In this document: positions 17,737-25,981 of the stretch, in pieces
How positions within the stretch are numbered: position 1 is the first letter of the stretch
Layout: each line of letters begins with the position of its first letter
Assembly: GCA_050299335.1 (NCBI GenBank)
Contig: JBNKVT010000009.1
Coordinates: forward strand, 1-57,089
DNA length: 57,089 nucleotides
DNA from: JBNKVT01 sp050299335
GTDB taxonomy: Bacteria > Pseudomonadota > Alphaproteobacteria > Rhodobacterales > Rhodobacteraceae
Reading direction: 5' to 3'
Program-made: the position numbers and the translations under genes
The notes under the pieces: generated by a model
The model's database searches: none
What the model was told of the DNA's origin: nothing
Seen by the model: only the letters and a program-made list of their open reading frames with translations

Positions 17737-18392
17737 CGGCCGACACGGCCCTGATTGCCGGCCTGAAAGCGGCAGTCCGCCGGCATATGACCGGCGCCGA
17801 TCCGGCCCATGATATCGGGCATCTCGCGCGGGTCTGGGAGAATGCGAAGGCGATTGCCGACGTGGAGGGCGGAGACTTGCGGGTGCTGGCCGGAGCGGCC
17901 TTCCTGCATGATCTCGTCAATCTGCCGAAATCCGATCCCGACAGGGCGATGGCCTCGACCCGCTCGGCCGAGGCCGCAGTGCCGATCCTCGAAAGTCTCG
18001 GGTTCAGCGGCGTTGAGATCGACGCGACCGCGCACGCCATTCGCGCCCACAGCTTTTCCGCCGGGATTGCGCCGGAGACGATCGAGGCGCGTGTCCTTCA
18101 GGATGCCGACCGGCTCGACGCGCTCGGTGCGGTCGGGATCGCGCGCATGTTCACGGTATCGGGCGGGCTGGACCGGGCGATTGCCGATGCCGATGACCCC
18201 TTTGCGACCGCACGGGAACTTGACGACGGGCGGTTCGCGCTCGATCATTTCGCGGTGAAGCTGCTGAGGCTGGAGGCGGCGATGAGCACCGTGACCGGGC
18301 GGAAGCTGGCGGCGACGCGGACGGCGCGAATGCGGGCGTTCGTTCAAGCGTTTGGCGAAGAGGTCGGGCTCGCTTACACGGAAGGATGGTGA
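17733..18392 (+). CDS. HD-domain phosphohydrolase
   Basis: The 219-residue cytoplasmic metal-dependent hydrolase resembles the YedJ/YpgQ group. The metal ligands are visible as HDIGHLARV, FLHDL and, near residue 129, DADRLDALG. The start is GTG overlapping the preceding stop. Related proteins are nucleotide phosphohydrolases, but the substrate here is unknown. Confidence 0.85.
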   Translation: MTADTALIAGLKAAVRRHMTGADPAHDIGHLARVWENAKAIADVEGGDLRVLAGAAFLHDLVNLPKSDPDRAMASTRSAEAAVPILESLGFSGVEIDATAHAIRAHSFSAGIAPETIEARVLQDADRLDALGAVGIARMFTVSGGLDRAIADADDPFATARELDDGRFALDHFAVKLLRLEAAMSTVTGRKLAATRTARMRAFVQAFGEEVGLAYTEGW

Positions 18393-19089
18393 GATGCCGC
18401 CCAGGGCGCTGATCTTCGACGTGTTCGGGACGCCGGTCGACTGGCGGAATTCGGTGGCGCGGGAGGTGGCGGTGGTAGCCGGGGCGCGGGGTTGGAGCCT
18501 CGATCCTCACGGCTTCGCCAGCGACTGGCGGGCGGAGTACGATCCGGCGATGAAGCGCATTCGAGATGGCGGGCGCGGCTATGTGCCACTGGAGGTGCTG
18601 CATCGGAAGATTCTCGACCGGGTGCTGGCGGCGCGGGGGCTGGAGTTGGACCCGACCCGGCCGGGCGGGGGGCGCTGACGGATGCGTGGGAGCGGCTCGA
18701 TCCCTAGCCGGACGTGGTCGCGGGGCTCGTGCGGCTGAAGCAGCGGGCGATCATCGCCCCGTGCTCGAACGGGTCCATCGCGCTGATGTCGCGGCTGGCG
18801 AAATATGGCGGCCTGCCCCGGGACTGTATCCTGGGCGCGGATATTGCACGGGACTACAAGCCGAAACCCGAGGTCTATCTGGCTTCGTGCCGGGCACTGC
18901 GGCTGGCGCCGGAAGAGGTGAGGATGGCGGTCTGCCACAATGGCGATCTCCGGGCGGCGCGGGCGGCGGGGCTGCAAACGGGGTTTGTGCCGCGGACGAC
19001 CGAGCACGGACCGGGACAGACCATCGACCTCGAACCGGAGGAGACCTGGGATGCCGTGGGTCGTGATATCGGTGAATTGGCTGATTTAT

Positions 19090-19160
19090 TAGAGCGATGG
19101 CGAGGAAATAGGCAACGATTTTCGGCTCGGACATCGCGCAAAATCAAAAGGTTAGAGCGT
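19090..19160. repeat. Dispersed palindromic repeat A, copy 1
   Basis: The element begins AGAGCGATGGCGAGGAAAT, has a GGCAAC centre and a complementary second half. It matches the element at 41517-41587 at about 86 % over roughly 69 bases. The sequence can fold with a GCAA tetraloop, although this copy has a mismatch near the loop. It forms the false C-terminal coding end of the broken dehalogenase. Confidence 0.7.
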
Positions 19161-19275
19161 CTCGCGCCTGACCAGATTCATGCATCCGATCCAGCCCGCG
19201 AGGCAGCGTTTGCGAAGCAAAGGCGTCTCAAGGGCTGGATTGAATGCGATCTGGCGCGTCATGCTGTAGACGGTG
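19154..19275. repeat. Long imperfect palindrome (repeat B)
   Basis: The two arms of about 55-60 bases are imperfectly complementary: CAGATTC...GATCCAGCCC near 19173-19196 against GGGCTGGAT...GATCTG near 19232-19253, with the centre GCGTTTGC-GAA-GCAAAGGC at about 19206-19224. The outer bases GCGTCT and AGACGG also pair. It abuts repeat A. It looks like a small non-coding mobile or REP-type element; only one copy lies in this window. Confidence 0.55.
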
Positions 19276-19377
19276 TCCTGTTGTGACCATTCGACCAGGA
19301 AGAGGGACGTCTTCCCCGCGATCGTCGTGAAACGCCGGAAGCTTCACCCGCTAACGTGAAAGGCCCAGCGGCCGGGG

Positions 19378-21057
19378 TCAGGAATGCTCTTCACGGGCGG
19401 TTTCCGCCAGGGCGCGGTTATAGGCCTTCAGCGCGTCGATATGGAACACCACCCCCAGCGTTTCGGGAGCGCCGGTCTCGGTATCCCGGACCACGGGCAG
19501 GAAATCGGTCCCCGCCCTGTCGAAGAGCGGCAGCGCGGTTTCCAGCGTGTCGCCGGGGCGCAGTATGGCCCCTTGTTCGACCAGATCCTGAACCGCGCTT
19601 CCCGGAGGGGTTCGTTCAGCGCCTGTGGGACAGAGCACGTCCTTCACCCGGATCGCCCCTTGCAGATAGGCCTGAGGCCCAGCGGCGATATGCACCCCGC
19701 GCCGCTCGATCTGGGTGAGAAAGAAGCTGCGATCGACCAGGCGGCTCGACAGTGCAGAGGCCAGCGAAACGGTGACCATCACCGCGACCCCGGCCTGCCA
19801 GTCTCCGGTCAGCTCGAAGACGATCAGCGTCGTCGAGATCGGTGCGCCCAGCACGGCCGCGGCGACAGCCCCCATCCCGGCCATGGCGTATAACCCCTCG
19901 GTTCCGGCGGCGGAGGGGTAGATCGAGGTGGCGATCCAGCCGAAGGCCAGCCCGGTCATTGCTCCGAGCATCAGAGATGGCGAGAAAGCCCCGCCGCCCA
20001 TCCGTCCGGCGATGGTGATGGCAAAGGCGATGGCCTTCATTGCGGTGAAGACGACGGCTTCCCAGAACAGCAGGTCTCCGGTCAGTGCCCGCGAGGTGGT
20101 CTCGTAGCCGACGCCGATGACATGGGGGAAGAAAATCGCCAGACCGCCCAAGAGTATCCCCGCGCAAGCCGGGCGCAGCCAGAGCGGGATGCCGGTGGCG
20201 CGCTGCAGCGCGTCGCCGAAATCCTCGGCAATGAAGATCGCCCGCATCACCATGGTCGCCACCAACCCGCAGACAAGGCCGAGGATCATGAAGGCGGGCA
20301 GTTCGTTGTAAAAGCCCAGTGTGTGGGCCGGCAGCACGAATTCGGTGACATTGCCCATCTGGATGCGGCTGACCACGGTGCCCGCGACCGAGGCGATAAC
20401 GATGGGAGCGAAAGCGTGGACGGCGAAATGGCGCAGCACCACCTCGAGCGCGAAGAGCGCCCCGGCGATGGGGGCATTGAACGAGGCCGAGACGGCGGCC
20501 GCCGCCGCGCAGCCCATCAAGTCGCGGGCGGTGATCGCATCGGCCCGCATCAGGTTCGATACCCAGGACGAGATGATGGCGCCCAGATGCACCACCGGCC
20601 CCTCGCGTCCCGACGAGCCTCCGGTCGAAAGCGTGATCAGCGAGGCCAGGGCCGAGGCTAGTCCGACCCGTTTCTCGACCCGCCCCCTGCGCAAGGCGGC
20701 CCCTTCGATCACATGCGCCACTGACCGGGTCGCGCCGTCCGGGACGAAGAATTTCAGGATCAGCCCCACCGCCAGACCTCCGAGGATCGGAATGATCAGC
20801 ACCCGCTCCCAGGGAAGATTGGCGGCGTGCGAGGCGAGCATCGCGTCATCGGCACCATAGAACAGCGTCTGAAGGCCCGAGATCGCCACCCGAAAGCCGA
20901 CCGCGACGGCACCGGCCAGCACGCCGATCCCCAGGGCGATGATCCAGAACCGCACCTGACCCGGCGCCTCGCGCCTGATGGTTTCGGCCCCGCGTCGAGC
21001 GGCGATGCGGGCCATGTCGGTCTGCTGGCGGACCAGATCGGCGAGTTCGTTGCCCAT
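19378..21057 (-). CDS. ClC-family chloride channel/antiporter with a C-terminal CBS region
   Basis: The 559-residue membrane protein shows the three ClC selectivity regions: GGSSGREGPVVHLG (with the gating Glu) at about residue 155, the GGGAFSPSLMLG segment near 345, and a central half-repeat between them. The C-terminal part (about 455-550) looks like one or two CBS domains, so nucleotide control is possible. I chose ATG 21057, two bases after the stop of the upstream thioesterase, which makes an operon; the longer frame overlaps that gene. Whether it is a channel or an H+/Cl- exchanger cannot be told with certainty. Confidence 0.9.
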   Translation of the reverse strand: MGNELADLVRQQTDMARIAARRGAETIRREAPGQVRFWIIALGIGVLAGAVAVGFRVAISGLQTLFYGADDAMLASHAANLPWERVLIIPILGGLAVGLILKFFVPDGATRSVAHVIEGAALRRGRVEKRVGLASALASLITLSTGGSSGREGPVVHLGAIISSWVSNLMRADAITARDLMGCAAAAAVSASFNAPIAGALFALEVVLRHFAVHAFAPIVIASVAGTVVSRIQMGNVTEFVLPAHTLGFYNELPAFMILGLVCGLVATMVMRAIFIAEDFGDALQRATGIPLWLRPACAGILLGGLAIFFPHVIGVGYETTSRALTGDLLFWEAVVFTAMKAIAFAITIAGRMGGGAFSPSLMLGAMTGLAFGWIATSIYPSAAGTEGLYAMAGMGAVAAAVLGAPISTTLIVFELTGDWQAGVAVMVTVSLASALSSRLVDRSFFLTQIERRGVHIAAGPQAYLQGAIRVKDVLCPTGAERTPPGSAVQDLVEQGAILRPGDTLETALPLFDRAGTDFLPVVRDTETGAPETLGVVFHIDALKAYNRALAETAREEHS

Positions 21058-21059
21058 GG

Positions 21060-21557
21060 TCAGCGCCTCAACCCGATGGGCCTGCTCATCTGCCCTGGAC
21101 GCGCCAGCCCGGCATGGGCCGCGCGCATCGCCGCCATCCGCGCCTGGGCCCATTCGGGATAGGGGGCAGAGCGCCGGGCGGTGAGATCGACATTCATCAG
21201 CACCTGTTCCAGCGTCGCGGCCACTGCTCCTGTCTCAGCGTTGCGCATCTCCAGCATCACATGCATCCGTTTGGCGTCGTGGTCGTGGAGCAGGACCGAA
21301 ACCGTGAAACGCTCGCCTGCCAGCAACTCTCCAAGATAATGGAAATGGGCCTGGAGCGCATAGGGTCCGTGTCCCTCGCGCGTGACAAAGCGCTCGCCGA
21401 TGCCCAGTTCTTCCTGAAGGAACACATCCAGCGCCTGATCGAAGCCCATGGTGTAATAGGCGACATTCATATGGCCGTTATAGTCGATCCAGCCGGGTTC
21501 GACCTGGCGTGGCCCGATCACCACCGGGGCGTCGTAGGGTCCGTCATGGCCGTCCAT
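21060..21557 (-). CDS. Hot-dog-fold acyl-CoA thioesterase
   Basis: The 165-residue protein has the 4HBT-type motif GWIDYNGHMNVAYY near residue 19 (the Asp of the FadM/4-hydroxybenzoyl-CoA thioesterase group) and QALDVF. A strong GGGGAAGAG site precedes ATG 21557; the longer frame upstream overlaps the divergent dehydrogenase. It probably hydrolyses acyl-CoA thioesters. Betainyl-CoA thioesterases have a similar opening, but no carnitine genes are nearby. It is the first gene of a two-gene unit with the ClC protein. Confidence 0.82.
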   Translation of the reverse strand: MDGHDGPYDAPVVIGPRQVEPGWIDYNGHMNVAYYTMGFDQALDVFLQEELGIGERFVTREGHGPYALQAHFHYLGELLAGERFTVSVLLHDHDAKRMHVMLEMRNAETGAVAATLEQVLMNVDLTARRSAPYPEWAQARMAAMRAAHAGLARPGQMSRPIGLRR

Positions 21558-21612
21558 CTCTTCCCCTTTCCCGCGCGTCGTCCTACTCTCCGCCGCCAAT
21601 TGGAGGAGCCCC

Positions 21613-22986
21613 ATGAGCATCAATACCGCGATCCACCGCCTCGACAAGCTTCTGGGGCCGCATTTTTCCACAGCAGAGGCGATCCGGGCGCTGCATGGTG
21701 GCAATGAGAGCTATTTTCCCGAAGTTCTCCCCGATGCCGTCGCCTCGCCGGGCTCGACCGACGAGGTGGCGGCCATCGTGCGGGTCTGTGCCGAGGAGGC
21801 CTGTCCGGTTATTCCCTGGGGGACCGGCACCTCGCTAGAGGGCCACGCGCTGGCCTTCAATGGCGGGATCTGCCTGGATCTGATGCGGATGGACAAGGTG
21901 TTGGAGGTGCATCAAGAGGATCTCGATGCGGTCGTTCAGCCCGGGGTAACGCGCGAGGCGTTGAACGCGCATCTGCGCGATACGGGGCTGTTTTTTCCGG
22001 TCGATCCCGGGGCCAATGCCTCGCTCGGCGGGATGGCGGCAACCCGGGCTTCGGGGACGACGGCGGTACGCTACGGGACCATGCGTGAGAATGTGCTGGC
22101 GCTGGAGGCGGTGATGGCGGACGGGTCGGTGATCCGGACCGGGACAAGGGCGCGGAAATCCTCCGCGGGCTACGACCTCACCAAGCTCCTGATCGGTTCG
22201 GAAGGGACGCTTGGTGTGATTACCGAGCTGACGGTGCGCCTTCAGGGCCAACCCGAGGCGATTTCGGCGGCGGCCTGTGCGTTCGACAGTATCGCAGACG
22301 CGGTGGAAACGGTGATCCAGACCATCCAGATGGGCATTCCGATGGCACGGATCGAGTTCCTAGATGAGGTCTCGGTGCGCGGTCTGAACCGGCATTTCAA
22401 GACCGAATTTCCCGAAACTCCCCATCTTTTCATGGAGTTTCACGGCTCGGACACGGCGGTGGCCGAACAGGCTGAACTGGTCGGCGAAATCGCCGCCGAA
22501 CGTGGTGGCAGCGCCTTTCAGTGGAGCGCGAAGACCGAAGATCGCACCCGGCTCTGGCATATGCGCCACAATGCCTATTACGCCCAGAAGGCGCTCCGAC
22601 CCGGCTGTCAGGCGCTGACCACGGATGTCTGCGTTCCGATCTCGCGGCTGGCCGAAGCGGTGACGCAGACCCGGGCCGATATCGATGCCAGCTCATTGGA
22701 AGCGCCGATCCTCGGCCATGTTGGCGATGGCAACTACCACACCGCGATCCTGATCGAACCTGGTAACGCGGCGGAGCTGGCCGAGGCCAAGGCCCTGGCG
22801 CACCGGATGAACGACCGCGCGCTGCGGCTCGGCGGCACGGTGACCGGCGAGCACGGGATCGGGCTCGGCAAGATGGGCTATATGGAGGCCGAGCACGGGG
22901 CGGCGCTGGTGACGATGATGTCGGTCAAGCGGGCGCTCGATCCGGGGAACATCCTCAATCCGGGGAAAATCCTGAAGATGAACTAA
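21613..22986 (+). CDS. FAD-linked D-2-hydroxyacid dehydrogenase (D-lactate/glycolate oxidase GlcD type)
   Basis: The 457-residue product has a PCMH-type FAD-binding domain (VIPWGTGTSLEGHALAF; VDPGANASLGGMAATRASGT; LLIGSEGTLGVITEL) and the C-terminal catalytic domain with HVGDGNYHTAIL and GEHGIGLGKMGYM. It probably oxidises D-lactate with cytochrome c or quinone as acceptor. GGAGGAG precedes the ATG. There is no GlcE/GlcF neighbour, which favours a single-subunit D-lactate dehydrogenase over glycolate oxidase. Confidence 0.9.
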   Translation: MSINTAIHRLDKLLGPHFSTAEAIRALHGGNESYFPEVLPDAVASPGSTDEVAAIVRVCAEEACPVIPWGTGTSLEGHALAFNGGICLDLMRMDKVLEVHQEDLDAVVQPGVTREALNAHLRDTGLFFPVDPGANASLGGMAATRASGTTAVRYGTMRENVLALEAVMADGSVIRTGTRARKSSAGYDLTKLLIGSEGTLGVITELTVRLQGQPEAISAAACAFDSIADAVETVIQTIQMGIPMARIEFLDEVSVRGLNRHFKTEFPETPHLFMEFHGSDTAVAEQAELVGEIAAERGGSAFQWSAKTEDRTRLWHMRHNAYYAQKALRPGCQALTTDVCVPISRLAEAVTQTRADIDASSLEAPILGHVGDGNYHTAILIEPGNAAELAEAKALAHRMNDRALRLGGTVTGEHGIGLGKMGYMEAEHGAALVTMMSVKRALDPGNILNPGKILKMN

Positions 22987-23295
22987 GCGCTGATCGGTGC
23001 ATTTGCGACCCCGCGTCCGGTCTCCCGAAACGGTGCCTGCCAGCCCGGCATCATGACAGGGCGGGCAATCCGGGCGATCGCACCTAGCCGCCTTCGGATT
23101 TCTCACCGGCGGACAAGGGGCGGTTGCCTCTCAGGCATTGCCGTATGCCGGAACAGCGGCGCGTTTCCAGTCACGCACGGCACCGGCAATTGCAGGTTCC
23201 GGTCCGGCGCGATATGCGCCCAGTTGTCGGCCGCCTTTCTCACTGAAAAGCCCTTTCGCAGGCTGCCGATTGGCGGCCAACCGAGCCACCAATTC
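22987..23295. other. Gene-free stretch between the dehydrogenase gene and the flgI-derived array
   Basis: No credible ORF or RNA was seen. The last 70 or so bases (about 23220-23295) resemble the spacer part of the flgI-derived repeat unit that follows, so the decayed array may begin here. Confidence 0.4.
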
Positions 23296-23863
23296 CGTGT
23301 GAAGCGCGCCAGCTATCCTGATCGCCTTAAGGAAGTCGATCGCGTTCCGCAGCAAGACCTCCTGCGCGGGTCGGCTTTCCCTGCCCTCCTTCCGCAACAC
23401 CGGATTGTCCAGCGCTACCTGTCCCAGCGCTTGGGATGAAACACCGACAGCGAGACGTGCCCGGTCGCTATCAAGTCACCAACGCCGCATGTGGCCCGCG
23501 GGCTGCCTTGACCGCCACCAGGCTGTTGATCGCATTCCACGGTGGGGCCTTTGGCGCTGTCAGGCCTTCCATGCCCTCCGTCTGCGACACCTAAATCTTC
23601 AGTGCCACCCGCCCCAGTGCTTGGACGATATACCGACCGCATGACCTGCCTGGTAGCTACCGGACCATCCTTTCCGCATTCAGCGCTCCGGATGCCTTGA
23701 CTGTTACCAGGATATCGATCGCGTTCCGCAGCGAGGCCTCCGGTGCTGTCAGGCATTCCACGTCCCCGCCCGCGAGACCTGAATTTCCGGGGTCACCCGC
23801 CTTAGCGCATAGAATATGATACCGATCGCAGGAACTACCCGGTCGCTACTGAACCACGAACTC
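23296..23863 (-). repeat. Tandem array of three degenerate copies of the flgI 3' end
   Basis: Three units start at 23296, 23486 and 23675, and the true flgI end starts at the equivalent position 23864, so the period is 190, 189 and 189 bp. The first 110-115 bases of each unit align with flgI essentially without gaps, at about 67, 66 and 62 % identity by my hand count. On the minus strand the units encode relatives of the flgI tail MIDILKAIKAAGALHAE: NAIDFLKAIRIAGALHTE (unit 1), NAINSLVAVKAARGPHA (unit 2) and NAIDILVTVKASGALNAE (unit 3). Units 2 and 3 end at a stop codon near the position matching the flgI stop (TGA at 23471-23473, TAG at 23657-23659). One single-base indel was seen, in unit 2. 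The units share differences from flgI (LRNAID or WNAIN against PRDMID), so they diverged partly as a group. They are probably non-functional, but see findings. Confidence 0.85.
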
Positions 23864-24958
23864 GGCATGCAGCGCGCCGGCAGCCTTGATCGCCTTCAGG
23901 ATGTCGATCATGTCACGTGGCGATACCCCGAGCGCGTTCAGCCCTTCCACGACTTCCGGCAGCGACACCGAATCGTCCACCATCGCCAATCCAGGCTGAC
24001 CGGTTTCTTCCAGCGCCGCCGTGGTGCGCGGCAGGATGATCGAATTGCCGTTGGGCGCGAATGGGTTCGGCTGTACGGCTACCGGTTCCTCCTGCACCCG
24101 CAGGGTCAGGTTGCCCTGCGAGACCGCGATCCGCGAAATCCGCACATCCGAGCCCAGGACGATCGTTCCGGAGCGCTGATCGATCACCACGCGTGCCTTC
24201 TGCGCCGAATTGACCTCGATATTTTCGATCCGGCTGAGCAGAACCGGTAGCGACGGCAACCCTCCCGCGCCAAGGTTCAGCTGCACCGTCCCCGAATCGA
24301 GCATCGTCGCGATAGAGGCTCCAAGCGCGGCATTCACCGCCGCTTCGATCCGCGCCGCCGTGGTGAAATCCGGGTTTCTGAGCGCCAGCCGCATCGTCCC
24401 GAGATCGCGGAAACTGAAATCGATCTCCCGCTCGACCCGCGCGCCCGCCGGCAAGACCCCGGCGGTCGGCACGCCTTGGGTGATCGATGCACCGTCGCCC
24501 TCAACGCTCGCGCCGCCGGCGATCACCGAACCCTGAGCAACCGCATAGATCTGCCCGTCCGCCGCGTTCAGCGGTGTCATCACCAGGGTCCCGCCCAAGA
24601 GGCTTTTCGCGTCGCCGATAGTCGAAACCGTAACGTCGATCTTGCTTCCGGCCCGCGCAAAGGGTGGCAGGGTTCCGGTCACCAGGACCGCCGCGACATT
24701 TCGGGCCCGGAACTGCTCGCCGGTGACATTGATCCCCAGCCGCTCCAGCAGGTTGACCATCGCCTCTTCGGTAAAGGGCGAGTTCCTGAGCCCGTCCCCG
24801 GTCCCGTTCAGCCCCACGACCAGACCGTAGTCGACCAGGTCGTTGCCCCGGACCCCGTCGAATTCGACCAGGTCCTTGATCCGGACCTGCTCGGCTGTGA
24901 TGGCAGAACCGGAAAACACCAGCAGAATCGCCGTAGTCAGGAAGGAAAGAATCCGCAA
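23846..24958 (-). CDS. flgI: Flagellar P-ring protein FlgI
   Basis: This periplasmic protein forms the P ring around the flagellar rod in the peptidoglycan layer. The 370-residue product has a Sec signal (MRILSFLTTAILLVFSGSAITA), then VRIKDLVEFDGVRGNDLVDYGLVVGLNGTGD, the hallmark opening, and the C-terminal LNALGVSPRDMIDILKAIK with AAGALHAEFVVQ. It is the last gene of the motB-flgE-flgK-flgL-flgI block. Its 3' end is the parent of, or a sister to, the decayed tandem copies downstream. Confidence 0.96.
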   Translation of the reverse strand: MRILSFLTTAILLVFSGSAITAEQVRIKDLVEFDGVRGNDLVDYGLVVGLNGTGDGLRNSPFTEEAMVNLLERLGINVTGEQFRARNVAAVLVTGTLPPFARAGSKIDVTVSTIGDAKSLLGGTLVMTPLNAADGQIYAVAQGSVIAGGASVEGDGASITQGVPTAGVLPAGARVEREIDFSFRDLGTMRLALRNPDFTTAARIEAAVNAALGASIATMLDSGTVQLNLGAGGLPSLPVLLSRIENIEVNSAQKARVVIDQRSGTIVLGSDVRISRIAVSQGNLTLRVQEEPVAVQPNPFAPNGNSIILPRTTAALEETGQPGLAMVDDSVSLPEVVEGLNALGVSPRDMIDILKAIKAAGALHAEFVVQ

Positions 24959-24968
24959 GAAAAGACCT

Positions 24969-25979
24969 CTATCTCAGAAAGTTGGTCAGATTTAGCGCCG
25001 ACAACCGCGCAGTCACCGTGTACATTGAGGATAGCTGCCCTTCGAGGGCGGTAAACCGCGATGCCGCTTCGTAGGGATCGACCCCGACAATGTCGTTCCG
25101 GGCGATCTGTAGCGCCTGGATATCGTCATCCGCCGTGGTCAATGCATTGGCGATCTGGTTTTCGGCCATGCCAAGCGCCGCCCCCAGTTGGATGACGCCT
25201 TCCTTGGCGTTGTGCATGGAGTTCCCGGCCTCCGTCAGCATTTCGGCCTGCTGGGCGAGATCGCCGGCAAACCCGCCCTCGGCCACGGCGCTGGCAAGTG
25301 CCAGCCCGCGCAGCACTTCACGGATCGCTGGATCGTCGGCCCGGAAGGAAATGACCGAGGTTGCCGTCTCCGAGGTTGGCACCCCGGGCGCATCCTCGGT
25401 GGCGCCGACATAGATGTCGGTCTCGAAGCCGCCGCCGACGGAGAAGAAATAATCGTCGATCGCGGTGATCGCATCGGCCGCACTCGCTGACCCGGCAACA
25501 ATGGCGTTGATGTCATCCATGATCTCGTCGGCGTTTTCCAGCGCCGCGCGGTCCTCGGCGGCACCTGAAAACAGCGACTTGCTCTGATATGTGGTGTTCA
25601 GCGCCGAAACCACCTGCGATAACCGGTGCCGCGCATCGCTGGCATAGGTGGAGGCCGAAACGAAATCGCCGCGTTCTACCGCAATCTGCAGATTGATACC
25701 GGTATCGTTGGAAATATCTTGCAGCAGCGTCAGCCGGTCCTGGATCACCGCAGCCTTCCCCTGAGCGATATTGAGACCGCTTCGCCGCTGCGCGGTCATC
25801 GCCAGTTCGCGGTCGATCGAGAACAGCTTGTTGAGATCACCGCGCAGCGCGGCGCGGATATCCTCATGCTGGCCGGTGGTCAGTTCCTGGCCGGCTGTTT
25901 CCATCCGGGCGCGGGTTTCCTCGACCTGGCGGGCGCGAACCTGATGGTAGGTCAGGTCCGAGAGGGCGGATATGGTCAT
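24969..25979 (-). CDS. flgL: Flagellar hook-filament junction protein FlgL (flagellin-like)
   Basis: The 336-residue product has the conserved N-terminal (SDLTYHQVRARQVEETRARM) and C-terminal (DPYEAASRFTALEGQLSSMYTVTARLSALNLTNFL) helices of the flagellin/FlgL family. It starts two bases after the flgK stop and ends ten bases before flgI. Its place next to flgK identifies it as FlgL rather than flagellin. Confidence 0.9.
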   Translation of the reverse strand: MTISALSDLTYHQVRARQVEETRARMETAGQELTTGQHEDIRAALRGDLNKLFSIDRELAMTAQRRSGLNIAQGKAAVIQDRLTLLQDISNDTGINLQIAVERGDFVSASTYASDARHRLSQVVSALNTTYQSKSLFSGAAEDRAALENADEIMDDINAIVAGSASAADAITAIDDYFFSVGGGFETDIYVGATEDAPGVPTSETATSVISFRADDPAIREVLRGLALASAVAEGGFAGDLAQQAEMLTEAGNSMHNAKEGVIQLGAALGMAENQIANALTTADDDIQALQIARNDIVGVDPYEAASRFTALEGQLSSMYTVTARLSALNLTNFLR

Positions 25980-25981
25980 GC

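Larger units (their letters stand above)
18394..19286 (+). pseudogene. Broken type II (S)-2-haloacid dehalogenase
   Basis: The gene is split over two frames. The first part (from ATG 18394) has the HAD nucleophile motif FDVFGT and PVDW and stops at 18678. The family sequence continues in another frame from about 18672 (ALTDAWERLDP), with SNGS, the KPKPEVYL Lys motif and the HNGDLRAARAAGL loop. The frameshift lies in or near a run of six Gs at 18667-18672. A second lesion is TAG at 18705-18707, where the family has Trp (LDP-W-PD). Homology ends near 19090; the rest of the open frame is repeat DNA. Two independent lesions argue against a simple sequencing error. The intact enzyme would hydrolyse short 2-haloalkanoic acids. 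Confidence 0.85.

Noticed and set aside
23053..23756. Short ORFs between the dehydrogenase gene and flgI
   Set aside because: They cut across the decayed flgI-tail units in mixed frames; best explained as the repeat array.
23296..24052. Regular direct repeats could suggest a CRISPR array
   Set aside because: The period (189 bp) and the unit (flgI coding sequence) do not fit CRISPR, and no cas gene is present.
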